Assembly (NCBI GenBank): GCA_002335845.1
Contig: DDCV01000069.1
Coordinates: 1 to 11,174, forward strand
DNA length: 11,174 nucleotides
Source of the DNA: Rickettsiales bacterium UBA1997
Lineage (GTDB): Bacteria; Pseudomonadota; Alphaproteobacteria; Rickettsiales; UBA1997
Reading direction: 5' to 3'
The stretch's first letter is position 1. Each line of letters begins with the position of its first letter. Shown here piece after piece: positions 1 through 7,268 of the stretch. The notes beneath the pieces are model-generated. The model saw only the letters and a program-made list of their open reading frames with translations. It was not told where the DNA came from and searched no databases. The position numbers and the translations under genes are program-made.

Positions 1-1500
1 ATTGTAAGTTTCTTCAAAAAACTCATAATCAAGGGTGTTTAAGTGCTTAAGAAGTGACTTAATATCACCTTGTTCTACCTGAATACCTACAAGCACTCTT
101 CCAAAGTCCGCGCCATGGTTTCTATAATGAAATAAACTAATATTCCATTTACTTCCAATCGCATTTAAGAAGTTAAGAAGCTCACCAGGTTTTTCAGGAA
201 AAATAAACCGAAAAACTTTTTCATTTTTTGCATTTTTAGATACTCCTCCAACCATATAACGTATATGTAATTTCGCCATCTCATTATCGGTAAAATCTAT
301 AACCTTATACTTATTTGTTTTGAGGTTAGACAATATCTTCTTCTTATCATCTATTCCATTATTGAGTTTAATACCCGCAAACACATGTGCTTTATTATTA
401 TCGGAATACCTATAATTAAATTCGGTAATTGATCTTTTCCCTATCAACGAACAGAATTTTTTAAAACTACCTGGTTCTTCATGGATTGTGACACCAACTA
501 ACATTTCATTTAGTTCTCCTAGCTCAGCTCGCTCAGAGACATGCCTTAATCTATCAAAATTCATATTTGCACCACAAAATATTGAAACAAATGTTTTATT
601 TTTTATTTTATGTAGTTTAATGAATTTCTTAATACCAGCAATTGATAATGCTCCTGCTGGTTCTGCAATCGTTCTAGTTTCTTCATACAAATCTTTTATA
701 CCAGCGCAAATTTCATCAGTACTAACTAAAATTGAACTAAAAACTTCATTTTTAGTTAAATCAAAAGTATGTTTACCAATTTGTTTAACTGCAACACCAT
801 CTGCAAAAATACCAATACTTTTAAGTTTTATACGTTTTTTAGCAATAAATGCCTGATTAAAACAATCTGAATCAATGGGTTCTACAGCAATAACTTTTGT
901 TTTAGGGCTTTCATATTTTAAATATGCAGTGATACCCGCTAATAGCCCACCGCCGCCAACTGGCACGAAAATATAATCTGGTTTATTCTTAATTTGGTCT
1001 ATAATTTCCAAGGCAACAGTTCCTTGTCCAGCAATAACATCTAAATCATCATATGGATGAATAAATTCTAACTTTTCATCTCTTGATTTTTTTATAGCAA
1101 AATCATAAGCATCATCGTAGGTATCCCCATGAAGTATTACTTGGCCGCCAAGTGATTTCACAGCATTAACTTTAATTTTAGGTGTAGTTTTTGGCATTAC
1201 TATAATTGCTTTAATACCAAGTTTTTTTGAGGAGAGAGCTACTCCCTGCGCATGATTACCTGCAGATGCAGCTATTAAATGCATAATATTTTTTGATTTT
1301 TTTAAACGCGAAATTTTATTATATGCTCCTCTTAATTTAAATGAGAATACAGGTTGTAAATCATCTCTCTTGATATAGATATCATTATTAAGTCTTTTTG
1401 AGAGACTCTTAGCATAATCCAGTGGTGTTTTGAATGCCACATCATAGACATGAGAAGTTTTGATTTTTTTATAGACTAATTTTAATTTTTTTTCTGTCAT
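1..1500 (-). CDS. ilvA: Biosynthetic threonine dehydratase (threonine ammonia-lyase), C-terminus cut by window edge
   Basis: PLP enzyme that deaminates L-threonine to 2-oxobutanoate, the committed step of isoleucine synthesis, in the cytosol. The reading frame starts at ATG 1500 and is still open at base 1 after 500 codons. It ends in a segment matching the last ACT-like strands of E. coli IlvA, so only about a dozen residues are missing. The PLP lysine lies in SFKLRGAYN (Lys55), SAGNHAQG follows, and the phosphate-binding glycine loop VGGGGLLAG begins at residue 181. Two ACT-like regulatory subdomains follow, from about residue 335 and about 427 (the second around FPEKPGELLNFL and WNISLFHYRNHG). 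This two-subdomain tail marks the long, isoleucine-inhibited biosynthetic form and not the roughly 330-residue catabolic TdcB. A weak TAGG lies about 8 bases before the start. It is divergent from rpiA. Confidence 0.96.
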   Translation of the reverse strand, partial: MTEKKLKLVYKKIKTSHVYDVAFKTPLDYAKSLSKRLNNDIYIKRDDLQPVFSFKLRGAYNKISRLKKSKNIMHLIAASAGNHAQGVALSSKKLGIKAIIVMPKTTPKIKVNAVKSLGGQVILHGDTYDDAYDFAIKKSRDEKLEFIHPYDDLDVIAGQGTVALEIIDQIKNKPDYIFVPVGGGGLLAGITAYLKYESPKTKVIAVEPIDSDCFNQAFIAKKRIKLKSIGIFADGVAVKQIGKHTFDLTKNEVFSSILVSTDEICAGIKDLYEETRTIAEPAGALSIAGIKKFIKLHKIKNKTFVSIFCGANMNFDRLRHVSERAELGELNEMLVGVTIHEEPGSFKKFCSLIGKRSITEFNYRYSDNNKAHVFAGIKLNNGIDDKKKILSNLKTNKYKVIDFTDNEMAKLHIRYMVGGVSKNAKNEKVFRFIFPEKPGELLNFLNAIGSKWNISLFHYRNHGADFGRVLVGIQVEQGDIKSLLKHLNTLDYEFFEETYN

Positions 1501-1568
1501 TTTGAACCTACATATAATGTATAATAGCAGGATATATTAATATAATTTAACTATAAATACTCAATTAC
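1501..1568. promoter_or_regulatory. Divergent ilvA/rpiA intergenic region, probable promoters
   Basis: This 68-base gap lies between two start codons that face apart, so promoters for both genes should be here or just inside the genes. On the + strand TATAAT occurs at 1513-1518, 1520-1525 and 1541-1546. None has a convincing -35 hexamer at 16-18 bases, and at this A+T content such boxes arise by chance. The copy at 1541 would give rpiA a leader of roughly 16 bases. No Shine-Dalgarno sequence precedes rpiA. No operator palindrome or attenuator-like hairpin is evident. The location is solid; the individual boxes are not. Confidence 0.35.
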
Positions 1569-2222
1569 ATGAACCAACTCGAAAAAAAAAATAAAGTTGC
1601 TGAGGCAGCACTACAATATATTGAAAATGGTCATATAGTAGGTATTGGGTCTGGATCAACAGTAAATTGCTTTATTGATATGCTAGATAAAGTTAAATCA
1701 AAAATTGAAGCAGTTGTCTCCTCATCAGAATTAACCACTAAACTTGTAGAATCAAAAAATATAAAAGTAATAGAATTAAGAGAAGCTGGAAAAATTCCTA
1801 TATATATTGATGGAGCAGATGAGGCTAATAAGTTCAAACAATTGATTAAAGGTGGTGGTGGTGCATTAACAAGGGAAAAAATAGTTGCACATTCAAGCTC
1901 TAAATTTATCTGCATGATAGATGATAGTAAATATGTACGGATGTTAGGAAAATTTCCACTTCCAATAGAAGTAATTAAAATGGCACAAAGTTCGATTGCC
2001 ATGGAAATGATTAAACTAGGTGGCAGACCTGTTCTTAGAGAAAATTTTACAACAGATAATGGTAATGTGATTCTAGATGTTCATGGTTTAGAAATTAATG
2101 AACCAATTAAGATTGAAGAACTGCTTAATAATATACCAGGAGTTGTAACAAATGGGATTTTTGCAATTCGATCTGCAGACAAATTATTGATAGCTAATGA
2201 AAAAAATATTGACGTAATATAA
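1569..2222 (+). CDS. rpiA: Ribose-5-phosphate isomerase A
   Basis: Interconverts ribose 5-phosphate and ribulose 5-phosphate in the non-oxidative pentose phosphate pathway (or the Calvin cycle, if the host is autotrophic). At 217 residues it is within two of E. coli RpiA (219). The phosphate-binding loop GIGSGSTV is at 25-32, DGADE at 81-85 and KGGGGALTREK at 94-104. This keeps Asp81, Asp84, Lys94 and Glu103 at the same numbers as the E. coli active site. The ATG start fits the family N-terminus, although no ribosome binding site is visible. The stop codon directly abuts the rpsI stop on the other strand. The partner epimerase gene rpe is in the same window but in a different operon. Confidence 0.97.
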   Translation: MNQLEKKNKVAEAALQYIENGHIVGIGSGSTVNCFIDMLDKVKSKIEAVVSSSELTTKLVESKNIKVIELREAGKIPIYIDGADEANKFKQLIKGGGGALTREKIVAHSSSKFICMIDDSKYVRMLGKFPLPIEVIKMAQSSIAMEMIKLGGRPVLRENFTTDNGNVILDVHGLEINEPIKIEELLNNIPGVVTNGIFAIRSADKLLIANEKNIDVI

Positions 2223-2609
2223 TTATCTTTTTGAGAATTGTGTAGCTTTTCTGGCTTTTCTTAAACCAACTTTCTTTCTCTCAACTTTTCTAGCATCTCT
2301 TGTGACAAAACCTTCTCTACGTAGAATTGGTAATAAATCACCTTGATACTTTATTAAAGCTCTAGTTACACCATGCACCATAGCTCCAACTTGACCACTT
2401 GGACCGCCACCATAAACACTTATTTTTAAGTCTACTTTGCCTTCTAGTTCAGATTTTTGTAATGGAGCCATTAAATATGATTTTAAAGACTTAGATTGAA
2501 CAAAATTATCAACATCACGGGAATTGATTGTTATTAATCCAGTACCTTCATGCAGATAAACCCGTGCTACTGATGTTTTTCTTCTTCCTGTTCCGTATGT
2601 TTTATGCAT
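2223..2609 (-). CDS. rpsI: Small ribosomal subunit protein uS9 (S9)
   Basis: Component of the 30S head whose basic C-terminal tail reaches the P-site tRNA. The length, 128 residues, matches the family (130 in E. coli). Diagnostic segments are YGTGRRKTSVARV near the N-terminus, GGGPSGQVGAMVHGVTRAL in the middle, and the conserved tail RDARKVERKKVGLRKARKA ending in QFSKR, with the invariant terminal Arg. It lies one base after the rplM stop (TAA-T-ATG), the usual rplM-rpsI transcription unit, and is probably translated by coupling to rplM. Its TAA stop abuts the rpiA stop, so any terminator for this operon must lie inside rpiA or be factor-dependent. Confidence 0.98.
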   Translation of the reverse strand: MHKTYGTGRRKTSVARVYLHEGTGLITINSRDVDNFVQSKSLKSYLMAPLQKSELEGKVDLKISVYGGGPSGQVGAMVHGVTRALIKYQGDLLPILRREGFVTRDARKVERKKVGLRKARKATQFSKR

Positions 2610-2610
2610 A

Positions 2611-3039
2611 TTAAATCTCTAACTTTTTAGGTTTTTGCGCATGATGATCATGCTTTTCGTCATTATAAATCTTTAATTTCCTAATCATACTTCTTCCAAG
2701 CGGGTTTTTAGGCAACATTCCTTTTACAGCATTCATGATGACAAAAGATGGATCTTTAGCCATAACTGCTGCTAAATTAGGTTTTTTCATATTACCAATA
2801 AAGCCCGTATGCTTATAATAGACTTTATCTTCAAGCTTATTACCAGTAACAGTGAGGTTTTTTGCATTAACAACAACTATATAATCACCATTATCCATGT
2901 ATGGAAGATATGTAGGCTTATGCTTGCCTTTTAAAACACTGGCAATTTTTGACGCCAGCCTTCCAAGGACAGCTGCCTTTGCATCAATTATATACCAGTC
3001 TTTGTCGTTTGCGTTTTTGTTCATATTCACAGTATCCAT
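2611..3039 (-). CDS. rplM: Large ribosomal subunit protein uL13 (L13)
   Basis: Early-assembling 50S protein. The frame is open from an ATG at 3069 (152 residues), but I choose the ATG at 3039. This gives 142 residues, exactly the E. coli length, and places the conserved Asp-Trp of DWYIIDA at residues 14-15 as in E. coli. Conserved segments include LGRLASKIASVLKGKHKP, DNGDYIVVVNA, KVYYKHTGFIG, AVKGMLPKNPLGRSM and RKLKIY. None of the candidate starts (3069, 3051, 3039, 3024) has a Shine-Dalgarno sequence, so the choice rests on alignment. First gene of the rplM-rpsI pair. In E. coli L13 is reported to repress its own operon; whether the leader here carries such a site cannot be seen. Confidence 0.95.
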   Translation of the reverse strand: MDTVNMNKNANDKDWYIIDAKAAVLGRLASKIASVLKGKHKPTYLPYMDNGDYIVVVNAKNLTVTGNKLEDKVYYKHTGFIGNMKKPNLAAVMAKDPSFVIMNAVKGMLPKNPLGRSMIRKLKIYNDEKHDHHAQKPKKLEI

Positions 3040-3125
3040 GATTTTACGCATATCATTGCAGGTATACAAGAAATATATAAAAAAAGTTATTTATAGCTGG
3101 ACTCAATAATGATTAAATAATAGAT
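3040..3125. promoter_or_regulatory. Divergent rplM/coq7 intergenic region, probable promoters
   Basis: Eighty-six A+T-rich bases between two start codons facing apart. In the rplM direction there is a TTGAGT hexamer (complement of 3101-3106) followed by the A/T stretch TTTATA about 19 bases on. That is a poor but possible sigma70 promoter, and it would give rplM a leader of around 30 bases. For coq7 I see no convincing -35/-10 pair and no ribosome binding site. No hairpin strong enough to call an L13 autoregulatory site was recognised by eye. Confidence 0.25.
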
Positions 3126-3755
3126 ATGAATAATAAACAAAAATCACTAATTGACTCTCTTATAGATGAAATTCAATATGGCTTAGAGGCAATTTACAGC
3201 AATAATGTACCTAAAAATCATAATGAAAACATGATTGAGCTTAATAAGCAGCAAAAGCTGCAGTCTGAAAGAATAATGAGAATTAATCATATGGGTGAAA
3301 TTTGTGCACAAGCCCTGTATCGTGGACAAGCTGCTTTCACAAAAGAAGCAAAAATAAAATCTCAATTATATAAAATATGCGATGAAGAGAATCATCATCT
3401 AGAACTATGTAATCTAAGATTGACAGAATTAAATGGTAAGAAAAGCACTCTTAACCCTTTGTGGTATTCGGCATCATTTGCTCTTGGGGCTCTTGCTGGA
3501 TTAAATGAAAATAAGTGGAAACTTGGTTTTATAGAAGAAACAGAAAAACAAGTAAAAGATCATCTGGAAGATTCAATTGCTCTACTTCCTATTGAAGACA
3601 GCAGAAGTAAAATATTTTTAGAAGAAATAGCGGAAGATGAAGAAAAACATAGAGGTACTGTAAAAGATATTGGTTCGGAAGAAATTCCAGGACTAGTAAA
3701 GAAAGGAATGGGTATATTTTCAAAAATAATGAAAAAAATAACTTACTATGTATGA
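3126..3755 (+). CDS. coq7: 5-demethoxyubiquinol (DMQ) hydroxylase, Coq7 type
   Basis: Di-iron monooxygenase of the inner-membrane face that adds the C6 hydroxyl to demethoxyubiquinol, the penultimate step of aerobic ubiquinone synthesis (the job of flavoprotein UbiF in E. coli). At 209 residues it is close to Pseudomonas Coq7. The ferritin-like four-helix ligand set is visible: Glu58 in NHMGEICAQ, Glu88-x-x-His91 in DEENHH, Glu140 in EETEKQVKDH and Glu172-x-x-His175 in EDEEKHR. The hydrophobic segment around 114-126 (ASFALGALAGL) is the expected membrane-contact helix. The gene stands alone on its strand, divergent from rplM and converging on speD 11 bases away. Its presence implies an oxygen-using, ubiquinone-based respiratory chain. 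Confidence 0.96.
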   Translation: MNNKQKSLIDSLIDEIQYGLEAIYSNNVPKNHNENMIELNKQQKLQSERIMRINHMGEICAQALYRGQAAFTKEAKIKSQLYKICDEENHHLELCNLRLTELNGKKSTLNPLWYSASFALGALAGLNENKWKLGFIEETEKQVKDHLEDSIALLPIEDSRSKIFLEEIAEDEEKHRGTVKDIGSEEIPGLVKKGMGIFSKIMKKITYYV

Positions 3756-3771
3756 TGGTTAAATCATCATA
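3751..3771. terminator. Perfect inverted repeat over the coq7/speD stop codons, possible weak bidirectional terminator
   Basis: TATGATG (3751-3757) and its exact complement CATCATA (3765-3771) flank a 7-base loop GTTAAAT. In RNA a G-U pair can close it further. Both TGA stop codons (3753-3755 on +, 3767-3769 on -) sit inside the stem. The position between two converging genes is where a bidirectional terminator belongs. The stem is short and A-T rich, however, and no T run follows immediately: a run of seven T in the speD direction comes only about 12 bases later. Both arms contain a TGA stop within ATGATG, so chance is possible. Confidence 0.35.
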
Positions 3772-4510
3772 TTAATCTAACATCTACTGCATCAGTTACT
3801 AAGAATTCCTCTGCATAACTTTTTAATAAGAAATTCCTGAGATCTGATATTTTGTCTATAGACATAAAGTTATTTTTAGATTGATACTTATTCAGCATAG
3901 CTTCTTGACTAAGCAATAAGAGTGATGATTTTGTTTTATTAGAAGTATCATTTGAAAAAATATCGTAATTAGAGTCAATATTAATATCAAGAACATTATA
4001 GTTATCATTTATAATAGTATTTGAATTTTTCCCATATTTGGCACCACGTCTTAAATAGTCAATAGTTAGTAAATTTGGAAATATCTTCATATCATTATCA
4101 GCACTGATAATATCTTTGAGTGATTCAAATACATTTGCTTCTGAACATGAAGATATATGTAGTTCGAGTCTAATGATCAAAAAATTATCTAAGATATCTT
4201 CAATGTAAGTATGAAATGTAATATGACTCTCTTTTAAATGTAAACTTGCAGAATTATATACTCCTAAATCTGCCTGCAAAAGAAGTGAACTACTATCACC
4301 AAATGGTTCAAAGGAATGGCTTGATTCATGAAGAATCTCGGTTTTGATTCTTTTTGAAATACACCTAGAAATATGAGTGAGCTTTTGAGCATTATATTCA
4401 TTGAATATATTGTCTTTCAAAACAAGATCGACAGCTCCTCCATTAGGATAAAATCCTTCATAAGAGTTGATAATTAATGTTGAGCTGACGTTGCTTATTT
4501 GTTTTAACAT
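3767..4510 (-). CDS. speD: S-adenosylmethionine decarboxylase proenzyme, pyruvoyl type (SpeD family)
   Basis: Predicted to decarboxylate S-adenosylmethionine to the aminopropyl donor for spermidine. The family self-cleaves before a serine that becomes the pyruvoyl cofactor. Here that serine is Ser95 in LKESHITFHTY, aligned with E. coli KSHICVHTYPE, with His100 at the processing-histidine position and Cys122 in ISSCS at the catalytic-cysteine position (E. coli VSTCG). FEPFGDSSSLLL (67-78) matches the EPQGASVTIL strand, and LLTIDYLRRGAKY matches IVTIDYRVRGFTR. Length is 247 against 264 in E. coli. The N-terminal 50 and C-terminal 80 residues are divergent, and the scissile bond is Glu-Ser and not Lys-Ser. 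Last gene of the rpe-trp run; its ATG overlaps the preceding stop by one base (TAATG). No spermidine synthase gene is in the window. The family assignment is firm and the activity is inferred. Confidence 0.85.
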   Translation of the reverse strand: MLKQISNVSSTLIINSYEGFYPNGGAVDLVLKDNIFNEYNAQKLTHISRCISKRIKTEILHESSHSFEPFGDSSSLLLQADLGVYNSASLHLKESHITFHTYIEDILDNFLIIRLELHISSCSEANVFESLKDIISADNDMKIFPNLLTIDYLRRGAKYGKNSNTIINDNYNVLDINIDSNYDIFSNDTSNKTKSSLLLLSQEAMLNKYQSKNNFMSIDKISDLRNFLLKSYAEEFLVTDAVDVRLI

Positions 4511-4896
4511 TATTTATTAAGGTGCGGATGCCATAGGAATTGAACAATATTTAGATCTGGATCATAGCAATAGAAGCTCCTCGAACCATCTCTATGGTCT
4601 TGAACCTTCTTATATATAGTAATTTTTTCTGAAGACATAAAATTAAACCAGTCGTCTACATCACCTTTGTCTTTCAACATTATTCCAAAATGATCGAGTC
4701 TATTATGCTTGCTAGTTAAGTCAAGTGTCTCATCCAAATGAAGAGCTAAATTATCTCTGCCATTCGTTAAATATGCATTCTCATCATCAGGCTGCCAATC
4801 TATTGTCATTTCCAATAAATTAGTATAAAAATTCAAACAATCCTCAAAATTTTTAACCTTTAATGCTATATGCTTAATACCGAGAGTTTTTTTCAT
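4510..4896 (-). CDS. VOC (glyoxalase/bleomycin-resistance fold) family protein, function unknown
   Basis: A single-chain, two-module VOC-fold protein of 128 residues. Module one starts with IKHIALKVKNFEDCLNFY (His9 at the usual first metal position). Module two starts with RLDHFGIML (His69), and the protein ends in DPDLNIVQFLWH. At the last metal position most metal-dependent members have Glu in an IEF-like motif; here it is Gln119 (VQF), so metal binding or mechanism may differ. His53 in NLALHLD is a candidate second ligand. Homologues of this size include glyoxalase I, dioxygenases and antibiotic-binding proteins, and nothing here decides between them. It sits between trpC (1-base gap) and speD (1-base overlap), so it is translated with both. 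In Pseudomonas-type genomes I recall other genes, not a VOC gene, between trpC and speD. Confidence 0.85.
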   Translation of the reverse strand: MKKTLGIKHIALKVKNFEDCLNFYTNLLEMTIDWQPDDENAYLTNGRDNLALHLDETLDLTSKHNRLDHFGIMLKDKGDVDDWFNFMSSEKITIYKKVQDHRDGSRSFYCYDPDLNIVQFLWHPHLNK

Positions 4897-4897
4897 A

Positions 4898-5677
4898 TTA
4901 GGTAACCAATTTTTTCAAAAGAGCAGCAGGATCATTATTAATAATGAGACTTTCACCTATTAAAAACGCATGAATCTTACTTGCGTTAAGAGAGTTAATT
5001 ATATTAATATCCTTTATCCCACTCTCGCTTATAACCACAACATTGTCATCTACTATTTTTTTTCTAAGTATTTTACTTGTATCAGTAGAAACATCAAATG
5101 TTTTTAAGTTTCTATTATTTATACCTATCATTTTACAATCAAATTCCATTGCTAAATCTAATTCATATTCATCATGCACTTCAACTAAAACATCTAAATC
5201 TAGTGATTTACTAAAATTCAATAGAGAAGAAAATTTTTCTCTAGTTAGGCAAGCAACAATTAAAAGTATGCAGTCTGCACCAATAAATTTTGATTCAATA
5301 ATCTGACTCTCATCAATTATAAAATCTTTTCTCAGCACTGGCAAATTAATTGTTTTTTTAACTAATATTAAATCATCTATAGATCCTTTGAAGAATTTTT
5401 CATCTGTTAGAACAGATATGCAGGCAGCACCAGAATCCTCATATAAAGATGCCATACCTTTTATATCTAACTCCTTGTTAAGGTAACCCTTGCTTGGAGA
5501 ACATCTTTTTAGTTCTGCAATGATGGCATTTTTACCAGATTTTATATTATCCTGAATTGATTTTATAAAACTATTTTTAGGAAGGTTCATTCCAATTACA
5601 TCATTTACCGAATAATCTAATTGGTTTTTTAGTTTTTGCACTTCAAGTATTTTATTTTGAATAATTTTATCTAACAT
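4898..5677 (-). CDS. trpC: Indole-3-glycerol phosphate synthase (monofunctional)
   Basis: Closes the indole ring of carboxyphenylamino-deoxyribulose phosphate to indole-3-glycerol phosphate. It is a 259-residue TIM barrel without a fused TrpF domain, unlike E. coli. Catalytic residues appear in order: Glu55 and Lys57 in AELKRCSPSKG, Lys117 in LRKDFIIDE, Glu166 in LVEVHDE, Asn187 in IGINNRNL and Ser219 in ISESGI. They correspond to E53, K55, K114, E163, N184 and S215 of the E. coli enzyme. The phosphate-site glycine near the C-terminus is in FLIGESLI. ATG start one base after the trpD stop; stop one base before the VOC gene. trpF must be elsewhere in the genome. Confidence 0.97.
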   Translation of the reverse strand: MLDKIIQNKILEVQKLKNQLDYSVNDVIGMNLPKNSFIKSIQDNIKSGKNAIIAELKRCSPSKGYLNKELDIKGMASLYEDSGAACISVLTDEKFFKGSIDDLILVKKTINLPVLRKDFIIDESQIIESKFIGADCILLIVACLTREKFSSLLNFSKSLDLDVLVEVHDEYELDLAMEFDCKMIGINNRNLKTFDVSTDTSKILRKKIVDDNVVVISESGIKDINIINSLNASKIHAFLIGESLIINNDPAALLKKLVT

Positions 5678-5678
5678 T

Positions 5679-6692
5679 TTAAAAACTATTTGTTAACCTT
5701 ATTAGTTCATTTACTTTTATATCTACGTTTTTTGACTTAAGTGCATTCTCACATATTTTAACCGCATCACTTATAGTTTCTGATTTTCCAGATATATATA
5801 CAAGTGCTGCTGCATTTAACAATGCTATCATTCTAGCTGGCGTATCTTTATTTTTTATAACACTAAGCATCATTTCTAAACTCTGCTCTGAATCATTAAC
5901 TTTAATATCAGCAATTGTAGAATTACATGTAAAATAATCTCTTGGATCTATCTCATATGAATTCATCTCTGAATTATTAATTTCTATAACATGGGTTTTA
6001 TCATATATGCTTATTTCATCCATTCCATCAGCAGAATGTATAACCATGGCCCTTTCTGTTCCTAATTTAATCAGTGTTTCTGCTACAATTTTCATAAGAG
6101 ATTTTGAATATACACCAATTAACTGTCTTTTTGCCTGAGCTGGATTAGTTAAGGGACCTAGTAAATTAAATATTGTTTTATCAGGTGCTATCTCTTGTCT
6201 AGATGCCGCTACATGTCTCATTGACGAATGATGGAGTGGCGCAAACATAAAACCAAAGTTTAATTTATCTAAACATATTGAGACTTGTTCCGATGATAAT
6301 TTAATATTAATTCCTGCAGCCTCTAATATATCAGCACTGCCTGAGTTACTAGTAATAGCTTTATTGCCATGTTTAGCTACACATACTCCAGAGCAAGAAG
6401 CTATCAGAGACGCTGTGGTTGAAATATTAAATGTTTTTAATCCATCTCCACCAGTGCCACAATTGTCTACAACATGACCATTATAAGTAACTTTATTAGA
6501 AATATTTCTCATGGCTTTTGCAAAACCCGTAAGCTCTTCTGAACTAAATCCTTTGAGATTTAATAATCTAAGAAATTCAGTTAAAATATTTGATGGTATT
6601 TCCCCCTGCAGAACAGAGTCAATAAATTCTCTAGCCTCATCTCGAGATAAGTCATTTTTTGATTTTAATTTATTAATGAGATTTTGATACAA
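5679..6692 (-). CDS. trpD: Anthranilate phosphoribosyltransferase
   Basis: Transfers the phosphoribosyl group of PRPP to anthranilate, the second step of the tryptophan branch. It is 337 residues long and not fused to TrpG. The PRPP-binding CGTGGDG loop is at 78-84, KHGNKAITSNSGSAD at 107-121, the Arg of the substrate channel at 165 (SRQE), followed by IFNLLGPLTNP at 174-184 and DGMDEIS in the metal-binding region. There is no ATG near the expected N-terminus; the frame begins at a TTG (6690-6692) one base after the trpG stop (TAA-A-TTG), giving an N-terminus of normal length. The next in-frame Met is about residue 61, too late for the helical N-terminal domain. Translation therefore probably depends on ribosomes finishing trpG. 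Confidence 0.96.
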   Translation of the reverse strand: MYQNLINKLKSKNDLSRDEAREFIDSVLQGEIPSNILTEFLRLLNLKGFSSEELTGFAKAMRNISNKVTYNGHVVDNCGTGGDGLKTFNISTTASLIASCSGVCVAKHGNKAITSNSGSADILEAAGINIKLSSEQVSICLDKLNFGFMFAPLHHSSMRHVAASRQEIAPDKTIFNLLGPLTNPAQAKRQLIGVYSKSLMKIVAETLIKLGTERAMVIHSADGMDEISIYDKTHVIEINNSEMNSYEIDPRDYFTCNSTIADIKVNDSEQSLEMMLSVIKNKDTPARMIALLNAAALVYISGKSETISDAVKICENALKSKNVDIKVNELIRLTNSF

Positions 6693-6693
6693 T

Positions 6694-7266
6694 TTATATT
6701 TCCAAAAAATTTTTAAGTAATTGGTGCCCTGAACTCGTTAATATTGATTCTGGATGGAATTGTAATCCAAAGGTAGGGTATTCATTATGGCATATACCCA
6801 TTATTTCAATACCATCACTTTCTTCTGACCATGCGGTAACATTTAAACATTTGGGAAGCGATGACTGATCGATAACCAAAGAGTGATATCTTGTGGCATC
6901 AAAAGGATTTGAAACCATTTTATACATTTCACTATCATTATGGAATATTGGAGATGTCTTGCCATGCATAATTCTTTTAGAAGAGATAATTTTTCCCCCA
7001 AAAGCTTGCCCAATACTTTGATGGCCTAAACATACTCCCAATATTGGTAATAATTTATAGAAAGAGCGTATTACTTCTACTGATATTCCTGCCTCATTAG
7101 GAGTGCATGGTCCAGGTGAAATTATAATTTTCTCAGGGTTTAAAGATTTTATTTCATCTAATGTTATTTGATCATTCCTATGAACAACTAACTCTGCTCC
7201 AAGTTCCCCAAGATACTGAACAATGTTATAGGTGAAAGAATCATAATTATCTATCATCAGTATCAT
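6694..7266 (-). CDS. trpG: Anthranilate synthase component II (glutamine amidotransferase)
   Basis: Class I amidotransferase that hydrolyses glutamine and passes ammonia to TrpE. It is 190 residues, the normal size for a stand-alone TrpG. Features in order: MIDNYDSFTYN at 4-14, SPGPCTPNEAG at 50-60 (oxyanion region), nucleophile Cys79 in GVCLGHQ, and the His171/Glu173 pair in FHPES. In many bacteria the protein also serves p-aminobenzoate synthase (PabA role). That cannot be judged here, since no pabB is in the window. It lies two bases after trpE and one base before trpD, consistent with equal expression of the two anthranilate synthase subunits. Confidence 0.96.
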   Translation of the reverse strand: MILMIDNYDSFTYNIVQYLGELGAELVVHRNDQITLDEIKSLNPEKIIISPGPCTPNEAGISVEVIRSFYKLLPILGVCLGHQSIGQAFGGKIISSKRIMHGKTSPIFHNDSEMYKMVSNPFDATRYHSLVIDQSSLPKCLNVTAWSEESDGIEIMGICHNEYPTFGLQFHPESILTSSGHQLLKNFLEI

Positions 7267-7268
7267 AT

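Noticed and set aside
488..856. Open frame of about 120 codons on the + strand opposite ilvA
   Set aside because: It lies entirely antisense to the strongly conserved ilvA regulatory and catalytic sequence, and its translation shows no recognisable domain. It is a by-product of A+T-rich codon use.
1631..2002. Open frame on the - strand opposite rpiA
   Set aside because: Antisense shadow of rpiA; the overlap covers the RpiA active-site motifs and its own translation resembles nothing.
3040..3069. Longer rplM reading from ATG 3069 or 3051
   Set aside because: It adds 10 or 4 residues not found in L13 proteins; the ATG at 3039 gives exactly the 142-residue family length.
5043..5306. Open frames antisense to trpC, and similar ones opposite rplM (2897-3109), coq7 (3183-3365) and purC (10242-10512)
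   Set aside because: All lie inside genes with clear family motifs on the other strand, lack ribosome binding sites and have low-complexity Ser/Ile/Phe-rich translations.
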